Of a DNA stretch of 64,000 nt, positions 8,021 to 15,721 are shown in pieces (the stretch's first letter is position 1; every line of letters starts with the position of its first letter). A program made the translations under genes and the position numbers. Under the pieces are notes generated by a model. It was given only the letters and a program-made list of their open reading frames with translations. It did no database searches and was not told the DNA's origin. Where the stretch lies: assembly GCF_020075495.1 (NCBI RefSeq), contig NZ_JABYQT010000001.1, positions 310,001 to 374,000 of the forward strand. The letters run 5' to 3'. This stretch comes from Vreelandella aquamarina. Lineage in GTDB: Bacteria > Pseudomonadota > Gammaproteobacteria > Pseudomonadales > Halomonadaceae.

Positions 8021-8135
8021 AAGTGCGGGCAGGATGTGTGAAGTAGTCCCACCCCGCAAGCGTGGTGTTCCTCTTCACTGGCCCTTATTCGCACCTGAGG
8101 TGCTCAACGGAAATCCTGCTCGGCAAGGCATGGTA
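8021..8135. other. IncP-type origin of transfer (oriT)
   Basis: The sequence closely follows RP4 oriT as I recall it: GGGCAGGAT with a TGAAGTAG beside it, an imperfect inverted repeat ending CCTCTTCACTGGCCC, then TTATTCGCACCTG, GGTGCTCAACGG and ATCCTGCTC. By homology nic is on the minus strand in ATCCTG^C, between bases 8030 and 8029. The inverted repeat (about 8036-8075) is where TraJ binds in RP4. traJ and traI follow in the RP4 order. The similarity is extensive enough that oriT function with an IncP-type relaxosome is likely. Confidence 0.88.
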
Positions 8136-8153
8136 TTTGAGATAGGAGCTGAC

Positions 8154-8525
8154 ATGAGTGAGAAACAAAGAGTGACACGGAAGAACAGCACTCCGCTCAA
8201 GGTGTACTGCCTTCCGGAAGAGAGGGAACTGATTGAATCCAACGCCAGGCAGGCAGGGCTAAGCGTTGCCTGTTATCTGCGGGAAGTGGGACAGGGCTAT
8301 CAGGTCAGTGGCGTTATGGACTACGAGTATGTCCGCGAGTTGGTTCGTGTAAATGGAGACTTGGGTCGTTTGGGAGGATTACTGAAGCTCTGGCTGACAG
8401 ATGACGTGAGAACGGCTCACTTCGGGGCGGCTACCATCCTAAGCTTGCTCGGAAGGATCGAAGCCACTCAGGAGGAAATGAGTCAGGTGTTGAAATTCGT
8501 GGTACAGCCAAGGGCCAGGTCGTGA
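8154..8525 (+). CDS. traJ: TraJ, oriT-binding relaxosome protein (IncP type)
   Basis: 123 residues from ATG 8154, preceded by AGGAG. A longer in-frame start at 8034 would run through oriT and is rejected. The protein follows IncP TraJ throughout: PLKVYCLPEERELIE (ribbon-helix-helix DNA-binding part, residues about 14-28), YLREVGQGYQVSGV, and RVNGDLGRLGGLLKLWLTDD. In RP4, TraJ binds the right arm of the oriT inverted repeat and recruits the TraI relaxase. Here it is directly downstream of a matching oriT and upstream of traI, with a KorB operator just after its stop. Confidence 0.94.
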   Translation: MSEKQRVTRKNSTPLKVYCLPEERELIESNARQAGLSVACYLREVGQGYQVSGVMDYEYVRELVRVNGDLGRLGGLLKLWLTDDVRTAHFGAATILSLLGRIEATQEEMSQVLKFVVQPRARS

Positions 8526-8529
8526 TTTT

Positions 8530-8542
8530 TTTAGCCGCTAAA
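8530..8542. promoter_or_regulatory. KorB operator (OB-type), copy 2
   Basis: TTTAGCCGCTAAA, perfect match to the IncP-1 KorB operator with the central C variant. It sits in the 34-bp gap between traJ and traI. Confidence 0.82.
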
Positions 8543-8559
8543 ATGTGGGGCTGGCACTG

Positions 8560-10341
8560 ATGATCGCCAAACACGTCCCCATGCGCTCCCTGGGCAAGTC
8601 AGACTTTGCTGGTCTGGTGAACTACATCACCGACGAGCAAAGCAAAGAGCACCGTCTTGGCGCGGTACGGCTGACCAACTGCGAGGCGTATTCGGTCCAG
8701 GATGCCATCAGCGAGGTACTAGCGACCCAGTTCGCCAATACCCGAGCGAAGAGCGACAAGACCTATCACTTGATTGTCAGCTTCCGGGCCGGGGAACAGG
8801 TTGAGGCCGATACCCTGGTGGCCATCGAGGACCGTATTTGCAAGGGGTTGGGTTTTGGAGAGCATCAGCGCATTAGTGCCGTTCACAACGATACCGACAA
8901 CCTGCACATCCATATCGCCGTGAACAAGATCCACCCCACGCGCAACATCATCCACGAACCCTACTACCCACACCAGACCCTGGCCGAGTTATGCGAGGTC
9001 ATGGAACGGGACTACGGGTTGCAGCAGGACAACCACATGCCGCGCCGACGCGGAGCCGAGGCCCGAGCGGCCGACATGGAGCGTCATGCCGGTATTGAAA
9101 GTCTGATCGGCTGGATCAAGCGCGAGTGCCTGGACGACATTAAAGCTGCGCAGTCTTGGGGTGAGCTGCACCAAGTCATGCGTGACAATGACCTGGAACT
9201 CCGAGCGCGGGGGAATGGGCTGGTTGTCGTGGCCGGTGATGACGCGGTGGTCAAGGCTAGCACCTTGGGGCGGGATTTCTCCAAGCCGAAGCTGGAGGCC
9301 CGTTTCGGCCCGTTTGAGCCTGACCAGAAGCAACAGGGCAAGCCCCGTCGTCAGTACCGCAAAGACCCGGCACGGCTGCGCGTGAACACTACTGAGCTTT
9401 ACGCCCGCTTCAAATCAGAACAGCAGAGCGCCGCAGCCAACAAGACGGCGGCCCTGGACAAAGCCCGGCGGCAGAAAGATCGCCGGATTGAGAGCGCCAA
9501 GAAGAAAGGCAAGGCCCGGCGGGCGGCCATTAAGCTCACCAGCGGCAGGCTGACCAAAAAGGTGCTGTATGCGCAGGCCAGCAGCGCCCTGAAAGCCGAC
9601 ATTGATGCGATCCAGAAGCAGTACCGGGAGGAACGCCAGGCGATCCATGAGGCCCACGGACGCCGCTCCTGGGCCGACTGGCTCAAACGGGAAGCCTTGC
9701 AGGGCGATACCGGGGCCCTGGCCGCGTTGCGAGCCAGAGAGGTCGCCCAGGGCCTCAAGGGCAACACCTTGAAGGGTGAGGGACAGGCGAAACCCGGCCA
9801 TGCGCCGGTGATCGACAACATCACCAAGAAGGGCACCATCATCTACCGGGCCGGAGCCAGCGCCGTGCGCGACGATGGCGACCGGCTACAGGTGTCCAGG
9901 GAGTCCGACCAGGCAGGCATCCAGAACGCGCTAAGGATGGCGATGGAACGCTACGGCGAGCGCATCACCGTGAACGGTTCGCCGGAGTTCAAAGCGCGTG
10001 TGATCAAGGCGGCAGCGGATGGGCAGTTGCCTATACGGTTTGCGGACGCCGGGCTGGAACGTCGCCGACAAGCCTTGGCGAACGGCGAGAACACCGCCTC
10101 GGCCAAGACCCGAAGCAAACGGGCGGGAGTGCCGCCCACCGGTCAGCCGCCACCCCCGGTGCGCCGGAACCGGCTGCAATCGCTGTCCCAGGCCGATGTG
10201 CTTCACCTTGAGGGACAAGCGGGCAAGACTCCGACACCGCCCCCACGGGGGCCGAGCGAGCAAGAGCGCCGCAAAGCCAAGTTACGGGCAGAGATGGACG
10301 CCAAGAGGGCAAAAAGACAGCAAAAGGGGCGTTCAATATAG
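8560..10341 (+). CDS. traI: TraI relaxase (IncP type, MOB-P), shortened C-terminus
   Basis: 593 residues from ATG 8560, giving the IncP-like start MIAKHVPMRSLGKSDF; a GTG-type start 15 bp upstream is less like the family. With this start the catalytic residues fall at the numbers known for RP4 TraI: Tyr22 (VNYITDEQ), Ser74 (VSFRAG), and His109/His116/His118 (HNDTDNLHIH). The relaxase nicks oriT and stays covalently bound to the 5' end. RP4 TraI is 732 residues, so about 140 are missing or changed at the C-terminus; the end is a basic, proline-rich tail (KRAKRQQKGRSI). The middle holds a long charged coiled region. It appears functional for nicking. Confidence 0.94.
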   Translation: MIAKHVPMRSLGKSDFAGLVNYITDEQSKEHRLGAVRLTNCEAYSVQDAISEVLATQFANTRAKSDKTYHLIVSFRAGEQVEADTLVAIEDRICKGLGFGEHQRISAVHNDTDNLHIHIAVNKIHPTRNIIHEPYYPHQTLAELCEVMERDYGLQQDNHMPRRRGAEARAADMERHAGIESLIGWIKRECLDDIKAAQSWGELHQVMRDNDLELRARGNGLVVVAGDDAVVKASTLGRDFSKPKLEARFGPFEPDQKQQGKPRRQYRKDPARLRVNTTELYARFKSEQQSAAANKTAALDKARRQKDRRIESAKKKGKARRAAIKLTSGRLTKKVLYAQASSALKADIDAIQKQYREERQAIHEAHGRRSWADWLKREALQGDTGALAALRAREVAQGLKGNTLKGEGQAKPGHAPVIDNITKKGTIIYRAGASAVRDDGDRLQVSRESDQAGIQNALRMAMERYGERITVNGSPEFKARVIKAAADGQLPIRFADAGLERRRQALANGENTASAKTRSKRAGVPPTGQPPPPVRRNRLQSLSQADVLHLEGQAGKTPTPPPRGPSEQERRKAKLRAEMDAKRAKRQQKGRSI

Positions 10342-10627
10342 TGCTTTCCCTTTGGAAGGCGGCAACAAACAGTAGATGCGATTAACCCTTGGGTAGCCTA
10401 ACCGTTCCCCAGGACAATGACACCGATGTTCAACGACCATTGGCCGCGCGTTCTGACGGTGTCGCGCAGGCCGGACGCCGGGATAGTAAGTGACGAGCTA
10501 TCCCTGTAGAGGTCCACACTTCACCGCTGGGTTCTCCAGCAGGGATAGTGGCTCGCAATCTTCATGAGCGAGCCGCTACAGGTTGGTGAGTGCAACTTAG
10601 TCACGATGAAGCTAAGAGCACTCAATC
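10342..10627. other. Intergenic region between traI and trbJ
   Basis: 286 bp without a gene. Contains an inverted repeat CTATCCCTG (about 10500-10508) with CAGGGATAG (about 10541-10549), embedded in a larger imperfect repeat whose ends read GAGC and GGCTC. It joins what in RP4 are two separate regions (Tra1 and Tra2), so it may hold the junction of an ancestral rearrangement. No clear promoter is read. Confidence 0.4.
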
Positions 10628-11395
10628 ATGAGAAGAGAACGAATTTTAGCGGCTAAAATTCCTGTCGCGGTCATGTCCTTGGCGTTAACCGCTTCCATGC
10701 CTGCCCAAGCGGGCATCCCTGTCGTCGACGGTACCAACCTGCAGCAAAATGTTATGACGGCGATGGAGTCCGTCTCTCAGACTCTCAAGCAGATCGAGCA
10801 GTACCAGACGCAGTTGCAGCAGTATGAAAACCAGTTGCAAAACACCATGGCTCCAGCGGCCTATATCTGGGACAGGGCACAATCCACGATTAATGATCTG
10901 ATCCAAGCCACCAATACGCTTCAGCATTACCAGAACCAGCTCGGCAGCCTCGATGCCTACCTGGGCAAGTTCCAGGACGTAGCGTATTACCGGAGTTCCC
11001 CCTGCTTCAATGGCGGCGGTTGCACGGATGCCGAACGTGCAGCGATGGATGAAAACCGTCGCCTGGCGTCTGAATCGCAAAAAGCGGCCAACGATGCGCT
11101 CTTCCGAGGGCTGGATCAGCAACAGGATAACCTGGCGTCTGATGCTCGACAGCTTGAGCGTTTGCAATCCGCCGCCCAGGGCGCGGATGGCCAGCTTGCC
11201 GCCATTGGTTACGCCAACCAGCTCGCCAGTAACCAAGCCAATCAACTCCTGCAAATCCGCAGCTTGCTGATTGCTCAGCAGAACGCTGAAGCCGCCCGTC
11301 TCGCTGCCGAACTGGATGCTAACGCCAGAGGGGAAGCGCGGGAAAGGCAGATGCGTACCTGGAATTACCAACCTAGCGCAGCAGGTCGCTATTAA
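10628..11395 (+). CDS. trbJ: TrbJ, mating-pair formation protein (VirB5-like)
   Basis: 255 residues with a signal peptide (MRRERILAAKIPVAVMSLAL, cleavage near MPAQA-G). The mature protein is helical and glutamine-rich (QIEQYQTQLQQYENQLQN) and ends WNYQPSAAGRY, characteristic of TrbJ of IncP Tra2. TrbJ is a periplasmic/pilus-associated minor subunit of the type IV secretion system. The KorB operator at 10645-10657 lies inside its signal-peptide codons, which is odd; an alternative Met at codon 16 has no Shine-Dalgarno, so the upstream start is kept. trbK and trbL follow as in RP4, but trbB-I and trbM onward are absent. Confidence 0.9.
   Translation: MRRERILAAKIPVAVMSLALTASMPAQAGIPVVDGTNLQQNVMTAMESVSQTLKQIEQYQTQLQQYENQLQNTMAPAAYIWDRAQSTINDLIQATNTLQHYQNQLGSLDAYLGKFQDVAYYRSSPCFNGGGCTDAERAAMDENRRLASESQKAANDALFRGLDQQQDNLASDARQLERLQSAAQGADGQLAAIGYANQLASNQANQLLQIRSLLIAQQNAEAARLAAELDANARGEARERQMRTWNYQPSAAGRY
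10645..10657. promoter_or_regulatory. KorB operator (OB-type), copy 3
   Basis: TTTAGCGGCTAAA, perfect KorB operator, extended to a 17-bp palindrome by flanking AT and AT. It overlaps codons 6-10 of trbJ. Confidence 0.82.
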
Positions 11396-11405
11396 GGAGG
11401 CTGCG

Positions 11406-11636
11406 ATGAAGAAGATCATCCCACTTGTGGCAGCTGTTGCCTTGGTAGGTTGTGAACAGGAAACGGTACCAGAGGCGAGTGCGATCACGTGTGCGCCAGT
11501 TGCGTTTCAGCAGACTATCCGCGAGCTGAGCCGAGAATCGAACCGTAAAGCCTTTACCGAAGCCTGCCGGTCGTTCGAGAAGGCCCAACGCATGCGGGAA
11601 TGGGAGTTCGAACCCAGCTCCCCCGACAGATATTGA
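11406..11636 (+). CDS. trbK: TrbK-like entry-exclusion lipoprotein
   Basis: 76 residues from ATG 11406 after AAGGAGG. A lipoprotein signal peptide ends in LVGC (Cys16), so the protein is lipidated. The mature part is short and charged with two further cysteines, ending WEFEPSSPDRY, echoing the WNYQPSAAGRY end of TrbJ. Position between trbJ and trbL and the small lipoprotein form fit TrbK, which in RP4 blocks entry of a second IncP plasmid. Sequence similarity beyond this is not certain. Confidence 0.82.
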   Translation: MKKIIPLVAAVALVGCEQETVPEASAITCAPVAFQQTIRELSRESNRKAFTEACRSFEKAQRMREWEFEPSSPDRY

Positions 11637-11649
11637 GGGAGGGCGTCGC

Positions 11650-13146
11650 ATGAAACGACTCGTTTTTGGTGGTTTGGGCGTGATGGCCGTCGTTATTCTG
11701 TCCGATACCGCAACGGCTCAGGAGCTATCCAGCAACAACATAATGGATGATGTGTTGGATCGCTTTCACTCCGCGGCATCAACGTGGGGGCCTGCCATAG
11801 AAGCAGCCGCCAGTCGGTTGTTCTGGTCCTTGGTAGTGATCTCGATGGTCTGGACGTTCGGCATGATGGCGCTGCGCAAGGCCGACATTGGTGAGTTCTT
11901 TGCCGAGCTTGTTCGATTCACCATCTTTACAGGCTTTTTCTGGTGGTTGCTGACGAATGCGACTCAGGGCATGAACATCGCGGGAACCATCGTACAGTCA
12001 TTGCAAACCCTTGGGGCACAAGCCGGTGGTCTCTCCAACGGCAACTTGGGGCCTTCCAGCATCCTCGATATCGGTTTTGAACTGTACGACCAGACGGTGA
12101 AGGCTACGTCAGAGTTGAGCTGGAAACAGTTTGCCACTGCGTTGGTGATGGAAGGTATGGCCTTGGCCGTATTACTGGTGTTGGCGATCATTTCCGTCAA
12201 CCTGCTCCTGCTGCTAGCCGCCAGTTGGATACTGCTTTATGCGGGAGTGTTTTTCCTGGGGTTTGGCGGCTCCCGTTGGACATCAGACATGGCGATCAAC
12301 TATTACAAGGCTATTCTCGGCATAGCGGCTCAGTTGATGGCAATGGTGCTCTTGGTCGCCATCGGTAGGGAGTTTATTACTCACTACTACTCGCAGATGA
12401 GTGAGAACATGGCGTCTCAGGAGTTGGTCGTGATGCTGGTCGTTTCGGTGATCCTGCTGTTCCTGGTTAACAAGATTCCACCGATGATTTCCGGCCTGGT
12501 GTCGGGTGGCAGCGTGGGAGCAATGGGCATCGGGTCATTCGGTGCCGGTGCTGCGGTAGGAGCAGCCATGACAGCGGCAGGTATGGCTCTCACGGCGGGC
12601 AAGATGGCTGGGAGCGCGATGTTGGGCGGTGCGGCGAATGCAGTAGGTGGCGGGTCAGCCATCAAGGCTGCCTTCGAGAAGGCCCAGTCCAATATGTCGG
12701 GGTTTGGAGCTGACATGCCTAGCTTTGGCACTGGAGGAGACAGCAGCGGTGGTGGGAGTGGCAGCAGTTCCACCGGAGATGAAGCTGGCACCGGTGACAC
12801 CCCATTTGCGCAGGCGGCTGGTTTCTCTGGCTCTGGCACCCGACCTGGTGGCGGTAGCGGATTCAGGCGAGCAGCATCCTTGGGAGCGGGAACGGCTGGC
12901 GAGCTAGCTAAAGGGGTTGGGTCGAAGATGGCTGGAAAGTTCCAGGGCAAGGTCGATCAAACCGCGGGTGGCCGCATGGCGTCTTCCATCCGTGCGAGCA
13001 TGGAGCCGGAAGGGGATAGTGAGGTCGCAGAAGCGGACGATTCTGCCCCATCGTTCGACAGTGACAGCTTGGGCGGTAGTGAACACCAGCAGGACCGTAG
13101 CGACGAGATCACTCGCTTTGTGAACCGTGGCCAGCAGGACACCTAA
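11650..13146 (+). CDS. trbL: TrbL, inner-membrane mating-pore protein (VirB6-like)
   Basis: 498 residues. A signal-like N-terminal segment, then 5-6 transmembrane helices between about residues 50 and 300 (for example LVVISMVWTFGMMALR, LLLLAASWILLYAGVFFLGFGGSRW), then a Gly/Ser-rich, low-complexity cytoplasmic or periplasmic tail, the usual TrbL/VirB6 layout. GGAGGG precedes the ATG. VirB6/TrbL forms part of the DNA channel in the inner membrane. The tail motif GTGDTPFAQAAGFSGSG reappears in the following small gene. The rest of the trb operon is missing, so it can only work with a helper system. Confidence 0.93.
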   Translation: MKRLVFGGLGVMAVVILSDTATAQELSSNNIMDDVLDRFHSAASTWGPAIEAAASRLFWSLVVISMVWTFGMMALRKADIGEFFAELVRFTIFTGFFWWLLTNATQGMNIAGTIVQSLQTLGAQAGGLSNGNLGPSSILDIGFELYDQTVKATSELSWKQFATALVMEGMALAVLLVLAIISVNLLLLLAASWILLYAGVFFLGFGGSRWTSDMAINYYKAILGIAAQLMAMVLLVAIGREFITHYYSQMSENMASQELVVMLVVSVILLFLVNKIPPMISGLVSGGSVGAMGIGSFGAGAAVGAAMTAAGMALTAGKMAGSAMLGGAANAVGGGSAIKAAFEKAQSNMSGFGADMPSFGTGGDSSGGGSGSSSTGDEAGTGDTPFAQAAGFSGSGTRPGGGSGFRRAASLGAGTAGELAKGVGSKMAGKFQGKVDQTAGGRMASSIRASMEPEGDSEVAEADDSAPSFDSDSLGGSEHQQDRSDEITRFVNRGQQDT

Positions 13147-13156
13147 GGAAACCCCT

Positions 13157-13426
13157 ATGATGAAACAACGCCATTTTATGGTAGCCCTGGATATGCTCGA
13201 CGAAGGGCGGGAGGCCTACACAGAAGCCGCTTTTGTACCGGCTGTCCAGCTATCGGTCGAGGGAGAGAGGAACCTTGGGACAGAGATTGCCGCTTTCGTG
13301 AACCGTCCGGCCCACTCGGGCCGCGAGGAGGCACCACGCAGCACGCACACTAGCAACGATGTAGGAGCTGGAACCGGAAGAACCCCGTTTTCAGAGGCGG
13401 CGGGATTTTCCGATACTGGCTTCTGA
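13157..13426 (+). CDS. Unknown 89-residue protein sharing a tail motif with TrbL
   Basis: Starts at ATG 13157 (ATGATG) after AAGGA, 10 bp downstream of trbL. Its end GTGRTPFSEAAGFSDTGF closely resembles GTGDTPFAQAAGFSGSG in the TrbL tail, and AAFVNRP resembles the FVNRG near the TrbL C-terminus. It could be a broken duplicate of the trbL 3' end that was recruited as a small gene, or a partner sharing a binding peptide. No signal peptide or transmembrane segment. Confidence 0.6.
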   Translation: MMKQRHFMVALDMLDEGREAYTEAAFVPAVQLSVEGERNLGTEIAAFVNRPAHSGREEAPRSTHTSNDVGAGTGRTPFSEAAGFSDTGF

Positions 13427-13457
13427 CATTATGGGAGCCATTGACCAGCGGTAGCTC

Positions 13458-13480
13458 AGGCGGCTAATGGCCGCCTTTCT
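13458..13480 (+). terminator. Weak hairpin after the trb genes
   Basis: AGGCGGC / GCCGCCT with a 5-nt loop followed by TTCT. Short stem and T-run, but placed at the end of the trbJKL block. Confidence 0.4.
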
Positions 13481-13494
13481 ACTAGGAGGGGAAT

Positions 13495-13689
13495 ATGGGC
13501 AAACAGACACGCCGACAACGATGGAAAAAGCTGGAAGACAAGGCCGTCGAGCAGATCGGCGATACGCATCCAGAAAGCAGGGAGCCGGCGGTTCGGTGGC
13601 TGACTCACGAGGAGATAGACGAATTGCGGCGGGATATGAAAGAAGCATCCGCTTGGGCTCGGGCTGAGCTAAAGCGGCGCCGACCATGA
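13495..13689 (+). CDS. Small basic hypothetical protein
   Basis: 64 residues, strongly charged (KQTRRQRWKKLEDKAVEQI, then WLTHEEIDELRRDMKEASAW). Excellent Shine-Dalgarno AGGAGGGG just upstream supports translation. Two helices predicted by pattern; no family recognised. It sits between the trb block and the IS remnant. Confidence 0.6.
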   Translation: MGKQTRRQRWKKLEDKAVEQIGDTHPESREPAVRWLTHEEIDELRRDMKEASAWARAELKRRRP

Positions 13690-13860
13690 TGAATCGTCCC
13701 TGGTTTCGTAGGCCCCCCAAGCCTTATACTGAAGGCATGAGGAGGTTTCATGAGCCGTCAACGATACACTGAAGAATTCAAGAACGAAGCCATCAAGAAG
13801 GTGACAGAGCGGGGCCAAGCATGGATGGTGTCGGAGCATTCGGCTGCTAGGTTTTGATAG
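13688..13860 (+). mobile_element. Remnant of an IS3-family insertion sequence
   Basis: TGAATCGTCCCTGGTTTCGT at 13689 looks like the left inverted repeat of an IS3-family element (TGAACCGCCCCGGGTTTC type), followed by the first codons of orfA. The right part of the element is missing; sequence after about 13860 does not continue the transposase. Confidence 0.65.
13750..13857 (+). pseudogene. Truncated IS3-family transposase OrfA
   Basis: 35 codons after GAGGAGG. The start MSRQRYTEEFKNEAIKKVTE is the typical beginning of IS3-family OrfA (HTH DNA-binding part); from about codon 24 the sequence leaves the family and stops at a TGA. OrfB and the DDE catalytic part are absent, so it is inactive. 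It marks a past recombination point between the plasmid-like block and the R-M genes. Confidence 0.75.
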
Positions 13861-13990
13861 GGCTACAAGGCTCATTAGGTGCAGAGAAGATGCCGACACG
13901 GTGCCGATGGTGCCGAATTCCTGCCTTTGATAGGGTATCATGCCACCCAACAGGCTTTACCATGCGAGCTTCGAAGAAAGGATGACCTTG

Positions 13991-15721
13991 ATGACGCTCC
14001 AGCTAGACTTGGCTCCCGCCAATGGTGACACACTTAATTGTCCAATTTCAGAAGCATCAGAGTTGCTTGCCACTCAAGGCGAGTTAGAGGCCAGGGGTGC
14101 AATCTACACACGAATTGAGGTAGTAGAGTGTATCCTGAACTTGGTCGGTTATACGACTGATCAGCCCCTTGCTGACCGATGTATATTAGAGCCGGCTTTC
14201 GGCGAGGGCGACTTTCTTATACCAGTTGCAGAGCGTCTTGTAGCGGCTTGGCTAGCGCAAAAAAGCAGTATTTCAGTTGTGGAAGCATTGAAAGGCTCAT
14301 TGCGCGGAGTCGAGTTGCATAGACCTACTTTTGAAATCACAAAGCAAAAGCTCTGTACTCGTCTCGTAGAATTAGGGCTTGATGCAGAGAGCTCTCAGAT
14401 ATTGGTAAATACCTGGCTTCTCCAAGATGACTTCCTCCTTTTACCTGACAATAGCCAGTTTGATTTTGTCGTAGGTAATCCGCCTTACGTTCGGCAGGAG
14501 AGGATTCCTGCACCTCTACTGCAGGAGTATCGACGTCGTTATAAAACTCTATATGATCGTGCTGATATTTATGTTCCTTTCATGGAGCGTTCTCTGAGTT
14601 TGTTAAATAACGGCGGGCACCTTGGGTTTATTTGTGCTGACCGTTGGATGAAAAATAAGTACGGTGGACCTCTTAGGGAGCTTGTGTCTAAAGATTTCTG
14701 GCTAAAGTATTATGTGGATATGGTTAACACACCAGCGTTTCATGCCGAGGTGATGGCATATCCTGCTATAACAGTAATTAGCCGAGAAGCACCTGGCTCG
14801 ACGAGAGTAGCGTATCGGCCTGCAGTTGATCGCCAAGTCCTTTCAAATCTGGCAGTAGAGTTTAAGCAAAGAGAGCTTCATAAGGCGGACAAGTCCGTAA
14901 GGGAGGTGACAGGCGTTACTAATGGCTCAGAGCCTTGGCTTTTGGATAATGCCGATGAGCTTTCAATAGTTAGACGTATGGAATCACTTTACCCAAAGCT
15001 AGAAGAAGTTGGGTGCAAAGTCGGTATTGGAGTAGCAACAGGTGCCGACAAGGCTTTTATTGCTGACTTCGAGTCGTTAGATGTTGAGCCAGATCGGAAA
15101 TTGAAGCTTGCAAAACGCAAAGATATTAATAGCGGAGTAGTTAATTGGACTGGGCTTGGTGTAATCAATCCTTTTAAAGATGAAGGAGGCTTAGTCGATC
15201 TAAGTGATTACCCTAGGCTAGCTGCTTATCTTGAAAAACACAGAGAACAGATAGCTGGTCGCCATGTTGCTAAAAAAACACCGAAAAACTGGTATCGAAC
15301 TATTGATCGAATTTTTCCAAAGCTTGCTGAAAGTCCTAAGCTATTAATTCCTGATATTAATGGACAGTCAAACGTTGTCTACGAAAAAGGTGAGCTTTAC
15401 CCTCACCACAATCTCTATTATATAACATCCACATCTTGGGATCTTCGAGCCCTTCAGGCAGTCCTTCTTTCTGAAGTGGCCAAGCTGTTTGTTGCTACGT
15501 ACTCAACACAAATGAGAGGTGGCTTTATTCGATTCCAAGCACAATATTTACGTCGCATCCGATTGCCTAGTTGGGATGAGGTTTCCGATGTGCTAAAGAA
15601 AAATTTAATAGCGGCTGCAAAAAATGGCGATACTGTTGCATGTAATGAAGCAGCATATGAGCTATACGGCTTAACTGAAAAAGAGAAAAAAACAGTAAGA
15701 GGTGGTGCAAGTGACTCTTGA
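13991..15721 (+). CDS. paeR7IM: DNA adenine methyltransferase of a PaeR7I/XhoI-type R-M system
   Basis: About 576 residues. Motif I-like [13 protein letters not shown] near residue 60 binds AdoMet and NPPYVRQ near 163 is the N6-adenine catalytic motif. The layout (methylase domain followed by a target-recognition region with [20 protein letters not shown] and [15 protein letters not shown]) is that of M.PaeR7I-like enzymes. Start set at ATG 13991, spaced 8 nt from AAAGGA; in-frame ATGs at 13940 and 13982 would extend it. It should methylate adenine in CTCGAG, inferred from the partner nuclease. The gene overlaps the nuclease start by 11 bp. It is less GC-rich than the chromosome. Confidence 0.88.
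   Translation: MTLQLDLAPANGDTLNCPISEASELLATQGELEARGAIYTRIEVVECILNLVGYTTDQPLADRCILEPAFGEGDFLIPVAERLVAAWLAQKSSISVVEALKGSLRGVELHRPTFEITKQKLCTRLVELGLDAESSQILVNTWLLQDDFLLLPDNSQFDFVVGNPPYVRQERIPAPLLQEYRRRYKTLYDRADIYVPFMERSLSLLNNGGHLGFICADRWMKNKYGGPLRELVSKDFWLKYYVDMVNTPAFHAEVMAYPAITVISREAPGSTRVAYRPAVDRQVLSNLAVEFKQRELHKADKSVREVTGVTNGSEPWLLDNADELSIVRRMESLYPKLEEVGCKVGIGVATGADKAFIADFESLDVEPDRKLKLAKRKDINSGVVNWTGLGVINPFKDEGGLVDLSDYPRLAAYLEKHREQIAGRHVAKKTPKNWYRTIDRIFPKLAESPKLLIPDINGQSNVVYEKGELYPHHNLYYITSTSWDLRALQAVLLSEVAKLFVATYSTQMRGGFIRFQAQYLRRIRLPSWDEVSDVLKKNLIAAAKNGDTVACNEAAYELYGLTEKEKKTVRGGASDS

Noticed and set aside
7736-8041. 101-codon open frame between the Rep-like gene and oriT
   Set aside because: It begins within the iterons and ends in oriT, has no ribosome-binding site or family resemblance. 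The DNA is better explained by the iterons and oriT.
8034-8153. N-terminal extension of TraJ by 40 codons
   Set aside because: The extension translates oriT itself; ATG 8154 has AGGAG and gives the standard TraJ start.
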